Assembly (NCBI RefSeq): GCF_003363755.1
Contig: NZ_CP031396.1
Span: 3,132,501 to 3,196,500, forward strand
Direction: 5' to 3'
DNA: 64,000 nt
Source: Pseudomonas protegens
Lineage (GTDB): Bacteria > Pseudomonadota > Gammaproteobacteria > Pseudomonadales > Pseudomonadaceae
Shown here: piece by piece, positions 18,184-26,197 of the stretch
Position numbering within the stretch: the stretch's first letter is position 1
How the letters are laid out: every line of letters begins with the position of its first letter
Translations under genes and position numbers: made by a program
Notes under the pieces: generated by a model
What the model saw: only the letters and a program-made list of their open reading frames with translations
What the model was told of the DNA's origin: nothing
Databases searched by the model: none

Positions 18184-18621
18184 TTATTTCACTATTACTG
18201 TGATTTTCTTGGAGACGATGACCGGGCTGAACGGCACGTGGTTCTTGTCGCCCAGCTCCAGCTGCAGGGTGTGCTTGCCCGGGGTCAGGGTCACTTCGGT
18301 CTCGGTCTGGGCCTTGCCGAAATGCAGGTGGTTGGCGTCCATCGGGATCGGCAGGTTCTCGGCCGGCAGTTGATCGACATCGATCAGCAGGTGATGGTGG
18401 CCGGTATTGGCGGTCTGATCGCCCGCCGGTGCCAGGGCAATGCCTTCAACGCCGAACTTGACCTTGAAGGTCTTGTCCACGCTGGCTCCATCAGCAGGTG
18501 AAACGATGAACACCTTGGCGCCCGCTGGTGCCTGAGTACGAGGAATATCCGCCGCGCCCGCCAGCATCGAAGCTCCAAGCAACAGACTGGCCAAGGCCGC
18601 ACGGGACATAAAATTTTTCAT
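18184..18621 (-). CDS. DUF4399-type periplasmic protein
   Basis: 145 aa from ATG 18621, with GGAGA upstream. A signal peptide (MKNFMSRAALASLLLGASMLAGAA) predicts export. The mature part is a small beta-rich domain with TGHHHLLIDVD and DANHLHFGKAQTETEV, two histidine clusters that could bind a metal, then LTPGKHTLQLELGDKNHVPF. The function of this domain is not established. It is divergent from the solute-binding protein gene at 18754. Confidence 0.75.
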   Translation of the reverse strand: MKNFMSRAALASLLLGASMLAGAADIPRTQAPAGAKVFIVSPADGASVDKTFKVKFGVEGIALAPAGDQTANTGHHHLLIDVDQLPAENLPIPMDANHLHFGKAQTETEVTLTPGKHTLQLELGDKNHVPFSPVIVSKKITVIVK

Positions 18622-18753
18622 TATCTTCTCCAGTTTTTCCGCAAATCTTTTACGGTTATGACAACTTCGTGGCGATTCGTTGTCGAAGGCACTCAACACC
18701 TTAGCAAAGCGAGCCTGAACGGCGCATCGCTCATATAAATTCAAGGAGTGACC

Positions 18754-19539
18754 ATGCGTTTCCTGCCTGGCCTGATACTTTTGCTACCCCTTGTGAGCAC
18801 TGGCGCTCAAGCCGAACTGATGGACGACATCAATGACCGCGGGGAACTGCGCATCGCCCTGGAAGCCAATACGCCACCTTTCAACTTCAAGGACGACGGC
18901 AAACTCACCGGCTTCGAGGTGGAGTTGGGGCAGTTGCTGGCCAGTGAGCTGGACGTGCGCGCGGACTTCGTGGTGACCGCGGCGGCCGAGTTGCTGCCAG
19001 GTGTGGAGAGCGGCAAGTTCGACGTGGCCATCAACCACATAGCAGTGACCCCGGAACTCAAGGATCGTTTCGATTTCAGCGAGCCCTATAGCTATTCCAG
19101 CGCCCAGTTGATCGTGCGCAAGGAAGAACAACGCCCGCTGCTCTCCCTCCAGGCCCTGCGTGGCCAGGCGCTGGGCGTGGCTCAGGGCAGCCAGTTCGTT
19201 GATCAGGCACGGACCGTGGAAGGCATCAACCTGCGCAGCTATGCCGATGCCCAGCAACCGATCAAGGATGTGGCGGACAAACAGATCGACGCGGCCATCA
19301 GCGACCGCCTGCTGATTCCCTACGCCATTCGCGACAGTCGCCTGCCAGTCAAGGAAGGCGCCAAGGTGGGCCCGACCCTGAGCCTGGCGATTCCCTTCCA
19401 GAAAGGAAACCCGGCGTTCCAGGCGAGCCTGGACAGCGCCCTGCAGCGAATCAAGGCCGATGGGCGATTGATGGCCCTGTCGGAAAAATGGTTCGGCATG
19501 GATGCGAGCAAACCGCCCAAGAGCGACGCCGGGCAGTAA
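18754..19539 (+). CDS. Periplasmic solute-binding protein (amino-acid type, SBP family 3)
   Basis: 261 aa from ATG 18754, with AAGGAG 5 bp upstream. A signal peptide (MRFLPGLILLLPLVSTGAQA) leads to RGELRIALEANTPPFNFKDDGKLTGFEVEL, the family 3 signature, then DVAINHIAVTPELKDRFDFSEPYS. It ends with MALSEKWFGMD, typical of these proteins. No permease or ATPase gene lies next to it, so it is an orphan binding protein that must borrow a transporter or signal in another way. Confidence 0.88.
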   Translation: MRFLPGLILLLPLVSTGAQAELMDDINDRGELRIALEANTPPFNFKDDGKLTGFEVELGQLLASELDVRADFVVTAAAELLPGVESGKFDVAINHIAVTPELKDRFDFSEPYSYSSAQLIVRKEEQRPLLSLQALRGQALGVAQGSQFVDQARTVEGINLRSYADAQQPIKDVADKQIDAAISDRLLIPYAIRDSRLPVKEGAKVGPTLSLAIPFQKGNPAFQASLDSALQRIKADGRLMALSEKWFGMDASKPPKSDAGQ

Positions 19540-19561
19540 ACGACACATCCTGCCGGATTGA

Positions 19562-19698
19562 CCTGTAGCCGCTGCCGCAGGCTGCGAACGGCCCGAAGGG
19601 ACGCAGGGATTTGGCCGCTAGAGGTCGGCGAGAGACCGCCAGGCAACGCTCTGCGAGCCTTTTCGCAGCCTCGCCGGGGCTCGGCAGCGGCTACAAGG
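19562..19698. repeat. Paired REP element (family B)
   Basis: CCTGTAGCCGCTGCCG at 19562-19577 and the inverted CGGCAGCGGCTACAAGG at 19682-19698 bound about 135 bp of imperfectly paired sequence. A second copy with the same ends lies at 21743-21863. The right end overlaps the last codons and the TAG stop of the DUF523 gene. Confidence 0.85.
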
Positions 19699-20179
19699 AC
19701 AATGTGGCCAGGGCGGCAGCGGCTTCGGGGAGTTGCAGTTCGCTGAAGACCTGAACCCCGTGCCGCTTCAGCAAAGCCGCGGTCACCCCTTCGCCCTGGA
19801 CTTTGACCCCGCTGAAGGTGCCGTCGTAGGTCAGCAGGTTGCCGCAGGATGGGCTGTTGGCCTTGAGCACGGCAACGCGAATCCCGTGCTGTTCCACCAG
19901 CTCAAGCGCCTGGCGCGCCCCAGAGAGGAACTGGGCGCTGACATCTTCGCCTTCCGTGGTCATCACCGGTGCCCGCCCTGCAAGCACATCGCCGCCCTGA
20001 CCACCGGGAATCTCCGCCGCCGCCCGTGGCGTCGGCAAGCCACCGGCCACTTCCGGACAGAGCGCAACCACCCGCCCCTCTTGCAGCCAGGCGGCCAGTT
20101 GATCAAACGGGCCGCTGGCGCCGCCGTCGTAGCGTACGCGGTGGCCCAACAGACAGCGACTGACCAGAACCTTGTGCAT
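19691..20179 (-). CDS. DUF523 cysteine-motif protein
   Basis: 162 aa from ATG 20179 (MHKVLVSRCLLG); the adjacent ATG 20182 would add one Met. Conserved family features are SRCLLGHRVRYDG, ALCPEVAGGLPTPR and KANSPSCGNLLTYDG: three cysteines in contexts that suggest metal or Fe-S binding, although no function is established. ATG 20182 shares its A with the TGA of the upstream 2OG-oxygenase gene, so the two are translationally coupled. The last residues (LSL) and stop lie in a REP arm. Confidence 0.8.
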   Translation of the reverse strand: MHKVLVSRCLLGHRVRYDGGASGPFDQLAAWLQEGRVVALCPEVAGGLPTPRAAAEIPGGQGGDVLAGRAPVMTTEGEDVSAQFLSGARQALELVEQHGIRVAVLKANSPSCGNLLTYDGTFSGVKVQGEGVTAALLKRHGVQVFSELQLPEAAAALATLSL

Positions 20180-20181
20180 CA

Positions 20182-20826
20182 TCAGAACGGCTCGTTACCA
20201 CGACGCCGGAACCAACCGGTCAAGGACAGGCGTTCCCGGGTCGCTGGGAGGACTTCATGGGGTACCTCGCCAGAGAGAAACACCACTAGCCGGCCCCCGA
20301 CAGGGGCTACATCGTATGGTTCCTGATCGTTCAGGTACATGCGCAGTTGCCCGCCGTGTTCGGGCAACCATTGCGAGTTGAGGTAGATCACTGCCGACAC
20401 CATGCGCCGGTCGTCATCGCGAAAGCGATCCACGTGACGCTTGTAGAAGGCGCCCGGCGGGTACATCGCGAAGTGACATTCGAAATCCTCAAGCCCGAGA
20501 AACAGGCCTCGATTGAGGGCCTCGCGCAGGCTGTCCATCAACCCCAGATAGGTATCGACGGCCTCGGCCTGGCCGGGCTCGAGCCACTGGATATGGTCGC
20601 CGCGAATACCCTCGCGTATCTCCTGGGCCGGGCCTCGCCCTACCGCCGCAGGCGCCAGTTCACCTTCTATTGCACGTTTACGGCACTCAGCCGCCAGTTC
20701 GAGGGTCAGACCCTCGGGCAGGAAAATATTCTGCTGCGACCAGCCACAGGCGGCCAGGTCGTCGACGATACGCAACAACAGCGGATGATCAGAGGGTATT
20801 TGCATGGCGCGCATAGTATCCAGCAT
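20182..20826 (-). CDS. 2-oxoglutarate/Fe(II)-dependent oxygenase (prolyl-4-hydroxylase-like)
   Basis: 214 aa from the longest start. The metal triad is His131-x-Asp133 (FYKRHVDRF) and His190 (GEVPHEVLP); an Arg in ATRERLSLTGWFRRR binds 2-oxoglutarate. The rest of the core (AVIYLNSQW then GGQLRMYL, and GRLVVFLSG) fits the P4Hc/SM-20 fold. Starts at 20814 and 20805 (MQIPSDHPLL) are also possible and none has a strong ribosome-binding site. The substrate is unknown. It forms a coupled pair with the DUF523 gene. Confidence 0.85.
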   Translation of the reverse strand: MLDTMRAMQIPSDHPLLLRIVDDLAACGWSQQNIFLPEGLTLELAAECRKRAIEGELAPAAVGRGPAQEIREGIRGDHIQWLEPGQAEAVDTYLGLMDSLREALNRGLFLGLEDFECHFAMYPPGAFYKRHVDRFRDDDRRMVSAVIYLNSQWLPEHGGQLRMYLNDQEPYDVAPVGGRLVVFLSGEVPHEVLPATRERLSLTGWFRRRGNEPF

Positions 20827-20976
20827 CAGATAAATCTGACAGAGCCACAGAGCGGAGGATCACGCATTTTTTTCCAATGCACTTTCCACTCATTACTTTA
20901 GCGGGCGATCCTGATACGAATTCTCGACAACCATCGCCTTGCCCCGGAGAATAGTCGCCTGCTGACAGGAGTCCTT

Positions 20977-21729
20977 ATGCGCCGTTTGCTTTTCTCACTG
21001 TTGATGTTCTGCGCCTTGCCTGCCTGGGCAGACAGCCACGACCAGTTGTACAAGGTCGCCGGTTGGCCGGAACAGCGCGCGCATTTCAACGATGCCCTCA
21101 GCGCCGCCCAGCAGCGCTACCAGAACAGCTTGCCGCCAGCGGTCTACCAGGCCCTGGTGGACAACAGCAACCAGCGCTTTGCGCCCCAGGCCGTGGACCG
21201 TCGCGCCGAAGAGCAACTGCGCCGGCATCTCGCCAATCCCGCCCCCGCCCTGGCTTTCTTCCAGTCGCCCCTGGGCCGCAAGATCGTCGCCGCCGAACTG
21301 CTGGCCACCCGTCGCGACCAGTTGGCCAAGAATGCTCAGGGCCTGCCGAAGATGCAGGTCAGCGATAACCGCCAATTGATCATCGGCCACCTGGCCCAGG
21401 CACTGCCGGCCAAGGAGGCCGGCGCGGAGGTCAGCCTGGCGATCGCCGGAGTCGCCGCAGACAGCCTGAGCCAGATGATTCCCGGCCTGCTGGGAGGGGG
21501 GCAGGCCCAGGGCATGCTCAACGGTCAGCGCCAGCGATTGATGCAGCAGATCGGCAACGACCTGAACAACACCCTGCTGTACGTTTACCGGGACCTGTCC
21601 GACACCGAGCTGGAAGAATTCGCAACCTTCGCCGAATCCACTGAGGGCAAGGCCTATTACCAGGCAGCCCTGGCAGCGATTCGCGCCGGTCTGGCGGTCG
21701 GCCAGAGTACCTCCAGCCTCGCCCCCTGA
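20977..21729 (+). CDS. DUF2059-type exported protein
   Basis: 250 aa with signal peptide MRRLLFSLLMFCALPAWA. The helical mature region carries LSDTELEEFATFAESTEGKA followed by YYQAALAAI, the core of the DUF2059 domain, which is about 60 residues long and otherwise uncharacterised. AGGAG lies 5 bp before ATG 20977. It stands alone between the 2OG-oxygenase gene (divergent) and a family B REP pair. Confidence 0.75.
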   Translation: MRRLLFSLLMFCALPAWADSHDQLYKVAGWPEQRAHFNDALSAAQQRYQNSLPPAVYQALVDNSNQRFAPQAVDRRAEEQLRRHLANPAPALAFFQSPLGRKIVAAELLATRRDQLAKNAQGLPKMQVSDNRQLIIGHLAQALPAKEAGAEVSLAIAGVAADSLSQMIPGLLGGGQAQGMLNGQRQRLMQQIGNDLNNTLLYVYRDLSDTELEEFATFAESTEGKAYYQAALAAIRAGLAVGQSTSSLAP

Positions 21730-21742
21730 TCCAGCCAACGCA

Positions 21743-21863
21743 CCTGTAGCCGCTGCCGAGCCCGCGAGGCTGCGCAAAGCTCCGCAGGACCTTGCCTGGC
21801 AATCCAGCGCCGAACCTCCAGCGACTCTTCGGGCCGTTCGCCGCCTACGGCAGCGGCTACACC
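21743..21863. repeat. Paired REP element (family B)
   Basis: CCTGTAGCCGCTGCCG at 21743-21758 and CGGCAGCGGCTACACC at 21848-21863 are inverted ends like those at 19562-19698. Between them are shorter partly paired segments. It lies between two convergent genes. Confidence 0.85.
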
Positions 21864-21876
21864 CATCTCCCGGGGC

Positions 21877-22815
21877 TCAGACGTGCTGGGTCAGAAAGGC
21901 GAAGTACTGATCGCGGTACAAGGGAATTTCATTGGCCAGGTGATGCCGCGCCTCCGGCAGCATCAAGACCTCGGGGGCCGTGAACTTACCGCGAATCACT
22001 TGCAGGTTGTGCTCCCAATCCACCGTCATGTCCGCCTGCCCCTGCACGATCAGCGGCTGCCTTGAACTGCGCGGGGCCGCTTCCAGCCGCTTGATCCAAC
22101 GCGCCAACGCGCCGACCCAGGCAGTGGGCAAACGTTGTGGCTGCAACGGATCGGCCTGGAGGAAGGCAAGAAAATCCGGATCGTTGGAGTTCTCGCTGAA
22201 GCGCCGGGCAATGCCGCTGACAAATGGCCGCAACAGGTAATAGCTGAGCATCGACCAGCCCCAGGCCCGCGGCCGTACCAAGGGCGAGAGCAGCACCACC
22301 TGCCCCTGGGCCGGGCTCTCGGCGCCCTGGTTGAGCAAGTGATCCATGATGATCGCGCCACCGGTGCTTTGCCCGAACAAGTGCCAGGGCTGGGGCAACT
22401 CCAGAGACCGCGCCTCGGCGAACAGGCCTTGCAGTACCTGTTGATACACCGCGAAATCATCGATGCTGGCGCGCTCGCCACTGGACAGGCCGTGCCCGGG
22501 CAGGTCACAGGAAATCACCACGAAGCGGCGCTGCAGAGCCCACTCGATCACATGCCGGTACAAGCCCATGTGATCGTAGAAACCGTGGAACAGAAACAGC
22601 GTTGCCTGTGGCTGTTCCGGCCACCACACCTGCGTGACCACCTCGTAGCCCTCCACTTGAAAGCGCCCCAGGCGACTGCGTGGCACAAGCGCCCGTCCGG
22701 CGAAGTCCAGCCCATAGAAGCGTTGATAGGCCTGGGCCTCCACCGACAAGGGCTGCCCAGCCACCAGAGGTTGCAGACTGGCACGCAGGTGGTCGGGGTC
22801 GAAGGTCACGGACAT
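21877..22815 (-). CDS. Alpha/beta hydrolase, monoglyceride-lipase-like (S33 type)
   Basis: 312 aa from ATG 22815 (MSVTFDPDHLRASL), with GGAAA 8 bp upstream. FLFHGFYDHMGLYRHVIEW supplies the oxyanion-hole HG, CDLPGHGLSSGERASI follows, the nucleophile is Ser150 in LFGQSTGG, and the catalytic His is in ARHHLANE near the C terminus. It is the serine aminopeptidase S33/monoacylglycerol lipase type. No signal peptide is evident. Longer readings to 22893 lack support. Confidence 0.85.
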   Translation of the reverse strand: MSVTFDPDHLRASLQPLVAGQPLSVEAQAYQRFYGLDFAGRALVPRSRLGRFQVEGYEVVTQVWWPEQPQATLFLFHGFYDHMGLYRHVIEWALQRRFVVISCDLPGHGLSSGERASIDDFAVYQQVLQGLFAEARSLELPQPWHLFGQSTGGAIIMDHLLNQGAESPAQGQVVLLSPLVRPRAWGWSMLSYYLLRPFVSGIARRFSENSNDPDFLAFLQADPLQPQRLPTAWVGALARWIKRLEAAPRSSRQPLIVQGQADMTVDWEHNLQVIRGKFTAPEVLMLPEARHHLANEIPLYRDQYFAFLTQHV

Positions 22816-22926
22816 GGGATTTTCCAAAGCGGGGGGCACCGGGGATAAAACAGGCTTTCTAGGCCTGCGATATTCATCTGTCGCGGCAAGCATGGCAAGC
22901 TACGCGACCTTCGAGGACCGATCTTA

Positions 22927-23505
22927 ATGCGCCAGCCTTACCGCACCTCCCTGCTTGCCAGCCTGCTCGTCCTGATCTGCGCCGTGGTGCTGTGGTGCGC
23001 CTACGACTGGTTCCAGGGACGCTATCTGCGGGCCTTCAGTGAGCACACCGCGGTGTTCTCCGGCGACCCGCTGCAACTGCCCGCCGAGCTGGCCGGCCCC
23101 GGCGCCATCCGCCTGGTGCACTTCTGGGACCCGGCCTGCCCCTGCAACGTCGGCAACCAGCAGCACCTGGCTGAACTGATCGAAACCTATGGTCCGCGGG
23201 GCGTGGAGTTCTATTCCGTGCAGAAGCCCGGCAGCCACGGCCAACTGCCCGCCACCCTGGGCCGCCTGAAGCCCCTCGACAGCCTGCCCGGTGCCGAACA
23301 GATTCCCGCCAGTCCGGCGGTGGCGATCTGGGACCGCAACGGCAAGCTGGCCTACTTCGGGCCCTACAGCGAAGGCCTGACCTGCAACTCCAGCAACAGC
23401 TTCATCGAGCCTATCCTCCAGGCGCTCGAGAACCATCGCCAGATCAATGCCACCCACACCCTGGCGGTAGGCTGCTACTGTCCCTGGCCAGTCACTGCCA
23501 ATTAA
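22927..23505 (+). CDS. Membrane-anchored thioredoxin-fold protein (DUF6436-like)
   Basis: 192 aa. One N-terminal anchor (SLLASLLVLICAVVLWCAYDWF) is followed by a thioredoxin-like domain: LVHFWDPACPCNVGNQQHLAEL has Cys-Pro-Cys where thioredoxins have C-x-x-C, then IPASPAVAIWDRNGKLAYFGPYSEGL. Extra cysteines sit at TCNSS and VGCYCPWP at the end. The CPC spacing resembles disulfide isomerase-like or metal-handling variants; a periplasmic redox role is inferred. The acylase gene starts 107 bp downstream. Confidence 0.7.
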   Translation: MRQPYRTSLLASLLVLICAVVLWCAYDWFQGRYLRAFSEHTAVFSGDPLQLPAELAGPGAIRLVHFWDPACPCNVGNQQHLAELIETYGPRGVEFYSVQKPGSHGQLPATLGRLKPLDSLPGAEQIPASPAVAIWDRNGKLAYFGPYSEGLTCNSSNSFIEPILQALENHRQINATHTLAVGCYCPWPVTAN

Positions 23506-23612
23506 GGCATTCGCGACTATTCAAGGACTGCCTCCTGCGCGAGGCCCATGACTTGTGCTAAATCTCTGCTGCTCTTCCAGGGCGGCACTGAAAACAACAG
23601 CAAGGAGCCCGC

Positions 23613-26021
23613 ATGAAACGCAGCCTGACCGTCGTCGCTGTCCTGATCCTCGCCCTGCTGGCGGGTGTCGTCGGTTATCTCTACAGCAAGCAGCCGACGC
23701 GGCAGGGCCAGGTGGAAGTCCGTGGCCTGCAAGGCTCGGTCACTGTGCGTTACGACGAGCGTGGCGTGCCCCATATCCGCGCGGAGAACGAAACCGACCT
23801 GTATCGCGCCCTGGGTTACGTCCACGCCCAGGACCGACTGTTCCAGATGGAAGTCTTGCGGCGCCTGTCCCGGGGCGAACTGGCAGAGGTCCTGGGGCCC
23901 AAGCTACTGGATACCGACAAACTGTTCCGCAGCCTGCGCATCCGCGAGCGCGCTGACAGCTATGTGGCCGGGCTCGACCGTCAGTCTCCCGCCTGGAAGG
24001 CCCTGGAAGCCTATCTGGATGGCATCAACCAGTATCAGGACAGCCACGCCAGCCCCATGGAGTTCGATGTCCTGGGCATCCAAAAGCGGCCATTCACCGC
24101 AGAAGACACCGTCAGCGTCGCCGGCTTCATGGCCTACAGCTTCGCCATGGCCTTTCGCACCGAACCGCTCTTGACCTACATCCGCGACCAGTTGGGCAAC
24201 GATTACCTGAAGGTCTTCGACCTCGACTGGCAGCCCAAGGGCGTGCTGGCCAAAGGCAAGCCGCAACCTTCACAGCCCCTGGCCGCTGTCGACTGGCAGG
24301 ACCTGGGGCAGATCGCCCTCCTGAGCCAGCAAGCCCTGAGCGAGGCCGGACTGCCGCAATTTGAAGGCAGCAACGCCTGGGCCGTGGCCGGCGCTCGAAC
24401 CAAGAGCGGACGCCCGCTGCTGGCCGGCGATCCGCACATCCGCTACTCCCTGCCGTCGGTGTGGTACGAGGCGCAGCTTTCGGCACCGGGCTTCGAACTC
24501 TACGGCCATCATCAGGCCCTGGTGCCCTTCGCCTTCCTGGGCCACAACCTGGACTTCGGCTGGAGCCTGACCATGTTCCAGAACGACGATCTCGACCTGA
24601 TCGTCGAGAAGGTCAACCCGGAAAACCCCAATCAGGTCTGGTTCCATGACAAATGGGTCGATCTGATCAGCAGCGAGCAGCAGATTGCAGTCAAGGGACA
24701 GGCGCCGGTGACCCTGACCCTGCGCCAGTCGCCCCACGGCCCGATCATCAACGACATGCTCGGCACCACCGTAGGCAAGGCCCCGGTGGCCATGTGGTGG
24801 GGCTTTTTGGAAACCCCCAACCCGATCCTCGATGGTTTCTACCAGCTCAACCGCGCCGATACCCTGGCCAAGGTCCGAGCGGCCTCCGCCAAGATCCACG
24901 CCCCCGGCCTGAACATTGTCTGGGCCAACGCCAAGGGCGATATCGGCTGGTGGGCGGCGGCGCTGCTGCCCAAGCGCCCGACCGGGGCGAAACCGGCGTT
25001 CCTGCTCGACGGCAGCACCGCCATGGCTGACAAGGAGGGCTTCTACCCCTTTAGCGCCAACCCCCAGGAAGAGAACCCGGCCAGGGGCTATATCGTCTCC
25101 GCCAACTTCCAGCCCGTCTCCCCGACCGGCATGGAGATCCCCGGCTACTACAACCTCGCCGACCGGGGCCAGCAACTGGACCGTCAGCTCAGTGACAAAA
25201 GCGTGAAATGGGACCTGGAAAACACCCAGAAGCTGCAGCTGGGCACGACAACCGCCTACGGGCCGCGCCTGCTGGCACCGCTGTTGCCCGTGCTGCGGGA
25301 AGTGGTCGACGCCCCCGAGGAACTGAAACTGGTGGAGCAACTGGCCAAGTGGCAGGGCGACTACCCGCTGGACTCCACCAGCGCCACCCTGTTCAACCAA
25401 TTCCTGTTCGAGCTGGCCAACGCCACCTTCCATGAAAAACTCGGCGACGCCTACTTCGACGCCCTGATCCAGGCCCGAGTGGTGGATGCTGCCCTGCCCC
25501 GGCTGGCGGCCGATCCCGATTCCCCCTGGTGGGACAACCGCACCACGCCCCAGCGTGAAAGCCGGGCCGACACGGTCAAGGTGGCCTGGCACGCCAGCAT
25601 CGACCACCTCAAGCGCACCCTGGGCGCCAACCCCGCGCAATGGCGCTGGGGCAGCGCCCATACCCTGACCCACGGCCACCCGCTGGGGATGCAGAAGCCT
25701 CTGGACCGGGTATTCAACGTCGGCCCCCTGGACGCCCCAGGCAGCCATGAAGTGCCGAACAACCTCACTGCCAAGATCGGTCCGGCGCCCTGGTCCGTGG
25801 TGTATGGCCCCTCGACCCGGCGCATCATCGACTTCGCCGACCCGGCCCACAGCCTGACCATCAACCCCGTGGGCCAGAGCGGCGTGCTGTTCGACAAGCA
25901 CTACGACGACCAGGCCGAGGCCTACATCGAAGGGGTCTACCAACAGGCGCACTTCAGCGAAGAGGAAGTCACTGCCAACACCCGCAGCACCCTGAAGCTG
26001 CTGCCGGCGCGCCGCCCCTGA
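23613..26021 (+). CDS. hacB: Penicillin-acylase-family amidase, probable acyl-homoserine-lactone acylase
   Basis: 802 aa Ntn hydrolase precursor with a signal peptide/anchor (MKRSLTVVAVLILALLAGVVG). The alpha chain runs to about 252; autocleavage is expected before Ser253 in EGSNAWAVAG, leaving an N-terminal serine nucleophile for the beta chain. Other family motifs are GDPHIRYSLPSVWYEAQL, SLTMFQNDDLD and HGPIINDM. In P. aeruginosa the gene beside spuH (PA0305) is hacB, a long-chain AHL acylase; the same neighbour here supports the name. Activity on AHLs is not shown by sequence alone. Confidence 0.8.
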   Translation: MKRSLTVVAVLILALLAGVVGYLYSKQPTRQGQVEVRGLQGSVTVRYDERGVPHIRAENETDLYRALGYVHAQDRLFQMEVLRRLSRGELAEVLGPKLLDTDKLFRSLRIRERADSYVAGLDRQSPAWKALEAYLDGINQYQDSHASPMEFDVLGIQKRPFTAEDTVSVAGFMAYSFAMAFRTEPLLTYIRDQLGNDYLKVFDLDWQPKGVLAKGKPQPSQPLAAVDWQDLGQIALLSQQALSEAGLPQFEGSNAWAVAGARTKSGRPLLAGDPHIRYSLPSVWYEAQLSAPGFELYGHHQALVPFAFLGHNLDFGWSLTMFQNDDLDLIVEKVNPENPNQVWFHDKWVDLISSEQQIAVKGQAPVTLTLRQSPHGPIINDMLGTTVGKAPVAMWWGFLETPNPILDGFYQLNRADTLAKVRAASAKIHAPGLNIVWANAKGDIGWWAAALLPKRPTGAKPAFLLDGSTAMADKEGFYPFSANPQEENPARGYIVSANFQPVSPTGMEIPGYYNLADRGQQLDRQLSDKSVKWDLENTQKLQLGTTTAYGPRLLAPLLPVLREVVDAPEELKLVEQLAKWQGDYPLDSTSATLFNQFLFELANATFHEKLGDAYFDALIQARVVDAALPRLAADPDSPWWDNRTTPQRESRADTVKVAWHASIDHLKRTLGANPAQWRWGSAHTLTHGHPLGMQKPLDRVFNVGPLDAPGSHEVPNNLTAKIGPAPWSVVYGPSTRRIIDFADPAHSLTINPVGQSGVLFDKHYDDQAEAYIEGVYQQAHFSEEEVTANTRSTLKLLPARRP

Positions 26022-26038
26022 GCGCCCCGCCCCGCCCC

Positions 26039-26120
26039 GCAGGAGCTGGCTTGCCAGCGAAGAAGCCTGCAAGCCTGGCGAACATCTCGCGAACGCTTTC
26101 GCCGGCAAGCCGGCTCCTAC
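26039..26120. repeat. Paired REP element (family A)
   Basis: GCAGGAGCTGGCTTGCCAGCGAAG at 26039-26062 faces the inverted CTTTCGCCGGCAAGC then CGGCTCCTAC at 26096-26120. It lies immediately downstream of the acylase gene. The left copy has A/T changes in the core relative to the consensus seen at 7671. Confidence 0.85.
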
Positions 26121-26140
26121 GGCGAAACCGGCGGCATGAG

Positions 26141-26187
26141 GCAATAAAAAACCTCGCTCCCGGTTACGGGGCGAGGTTTTTTATTGC
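26141..26187. terminator. 17-bp perfect bidirectional terminator (hacB / spuH)
   Basis: GCAATAAAAAACCTCGC (26141-26157) pairs perfectly with GCGAGGTTTTTTATTGC (26171-26187); an inner CCCG/CGGG hairpin fills the loop. Runs of A and T give a T tract on either strand. It ends hacB and the convergent spuABCDEFGH operon. Confidence 0.93.
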
Positions 26188-26197
26188 GAACCTGAGG

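Noticed and set aside
24270..26144. 624-codon open frame on the minus strand opposite the acylase
   Set aside because: Antisense shadow with low-complexity Gly/Gln/Val-rich sequence; the acylase has all its family motifs.
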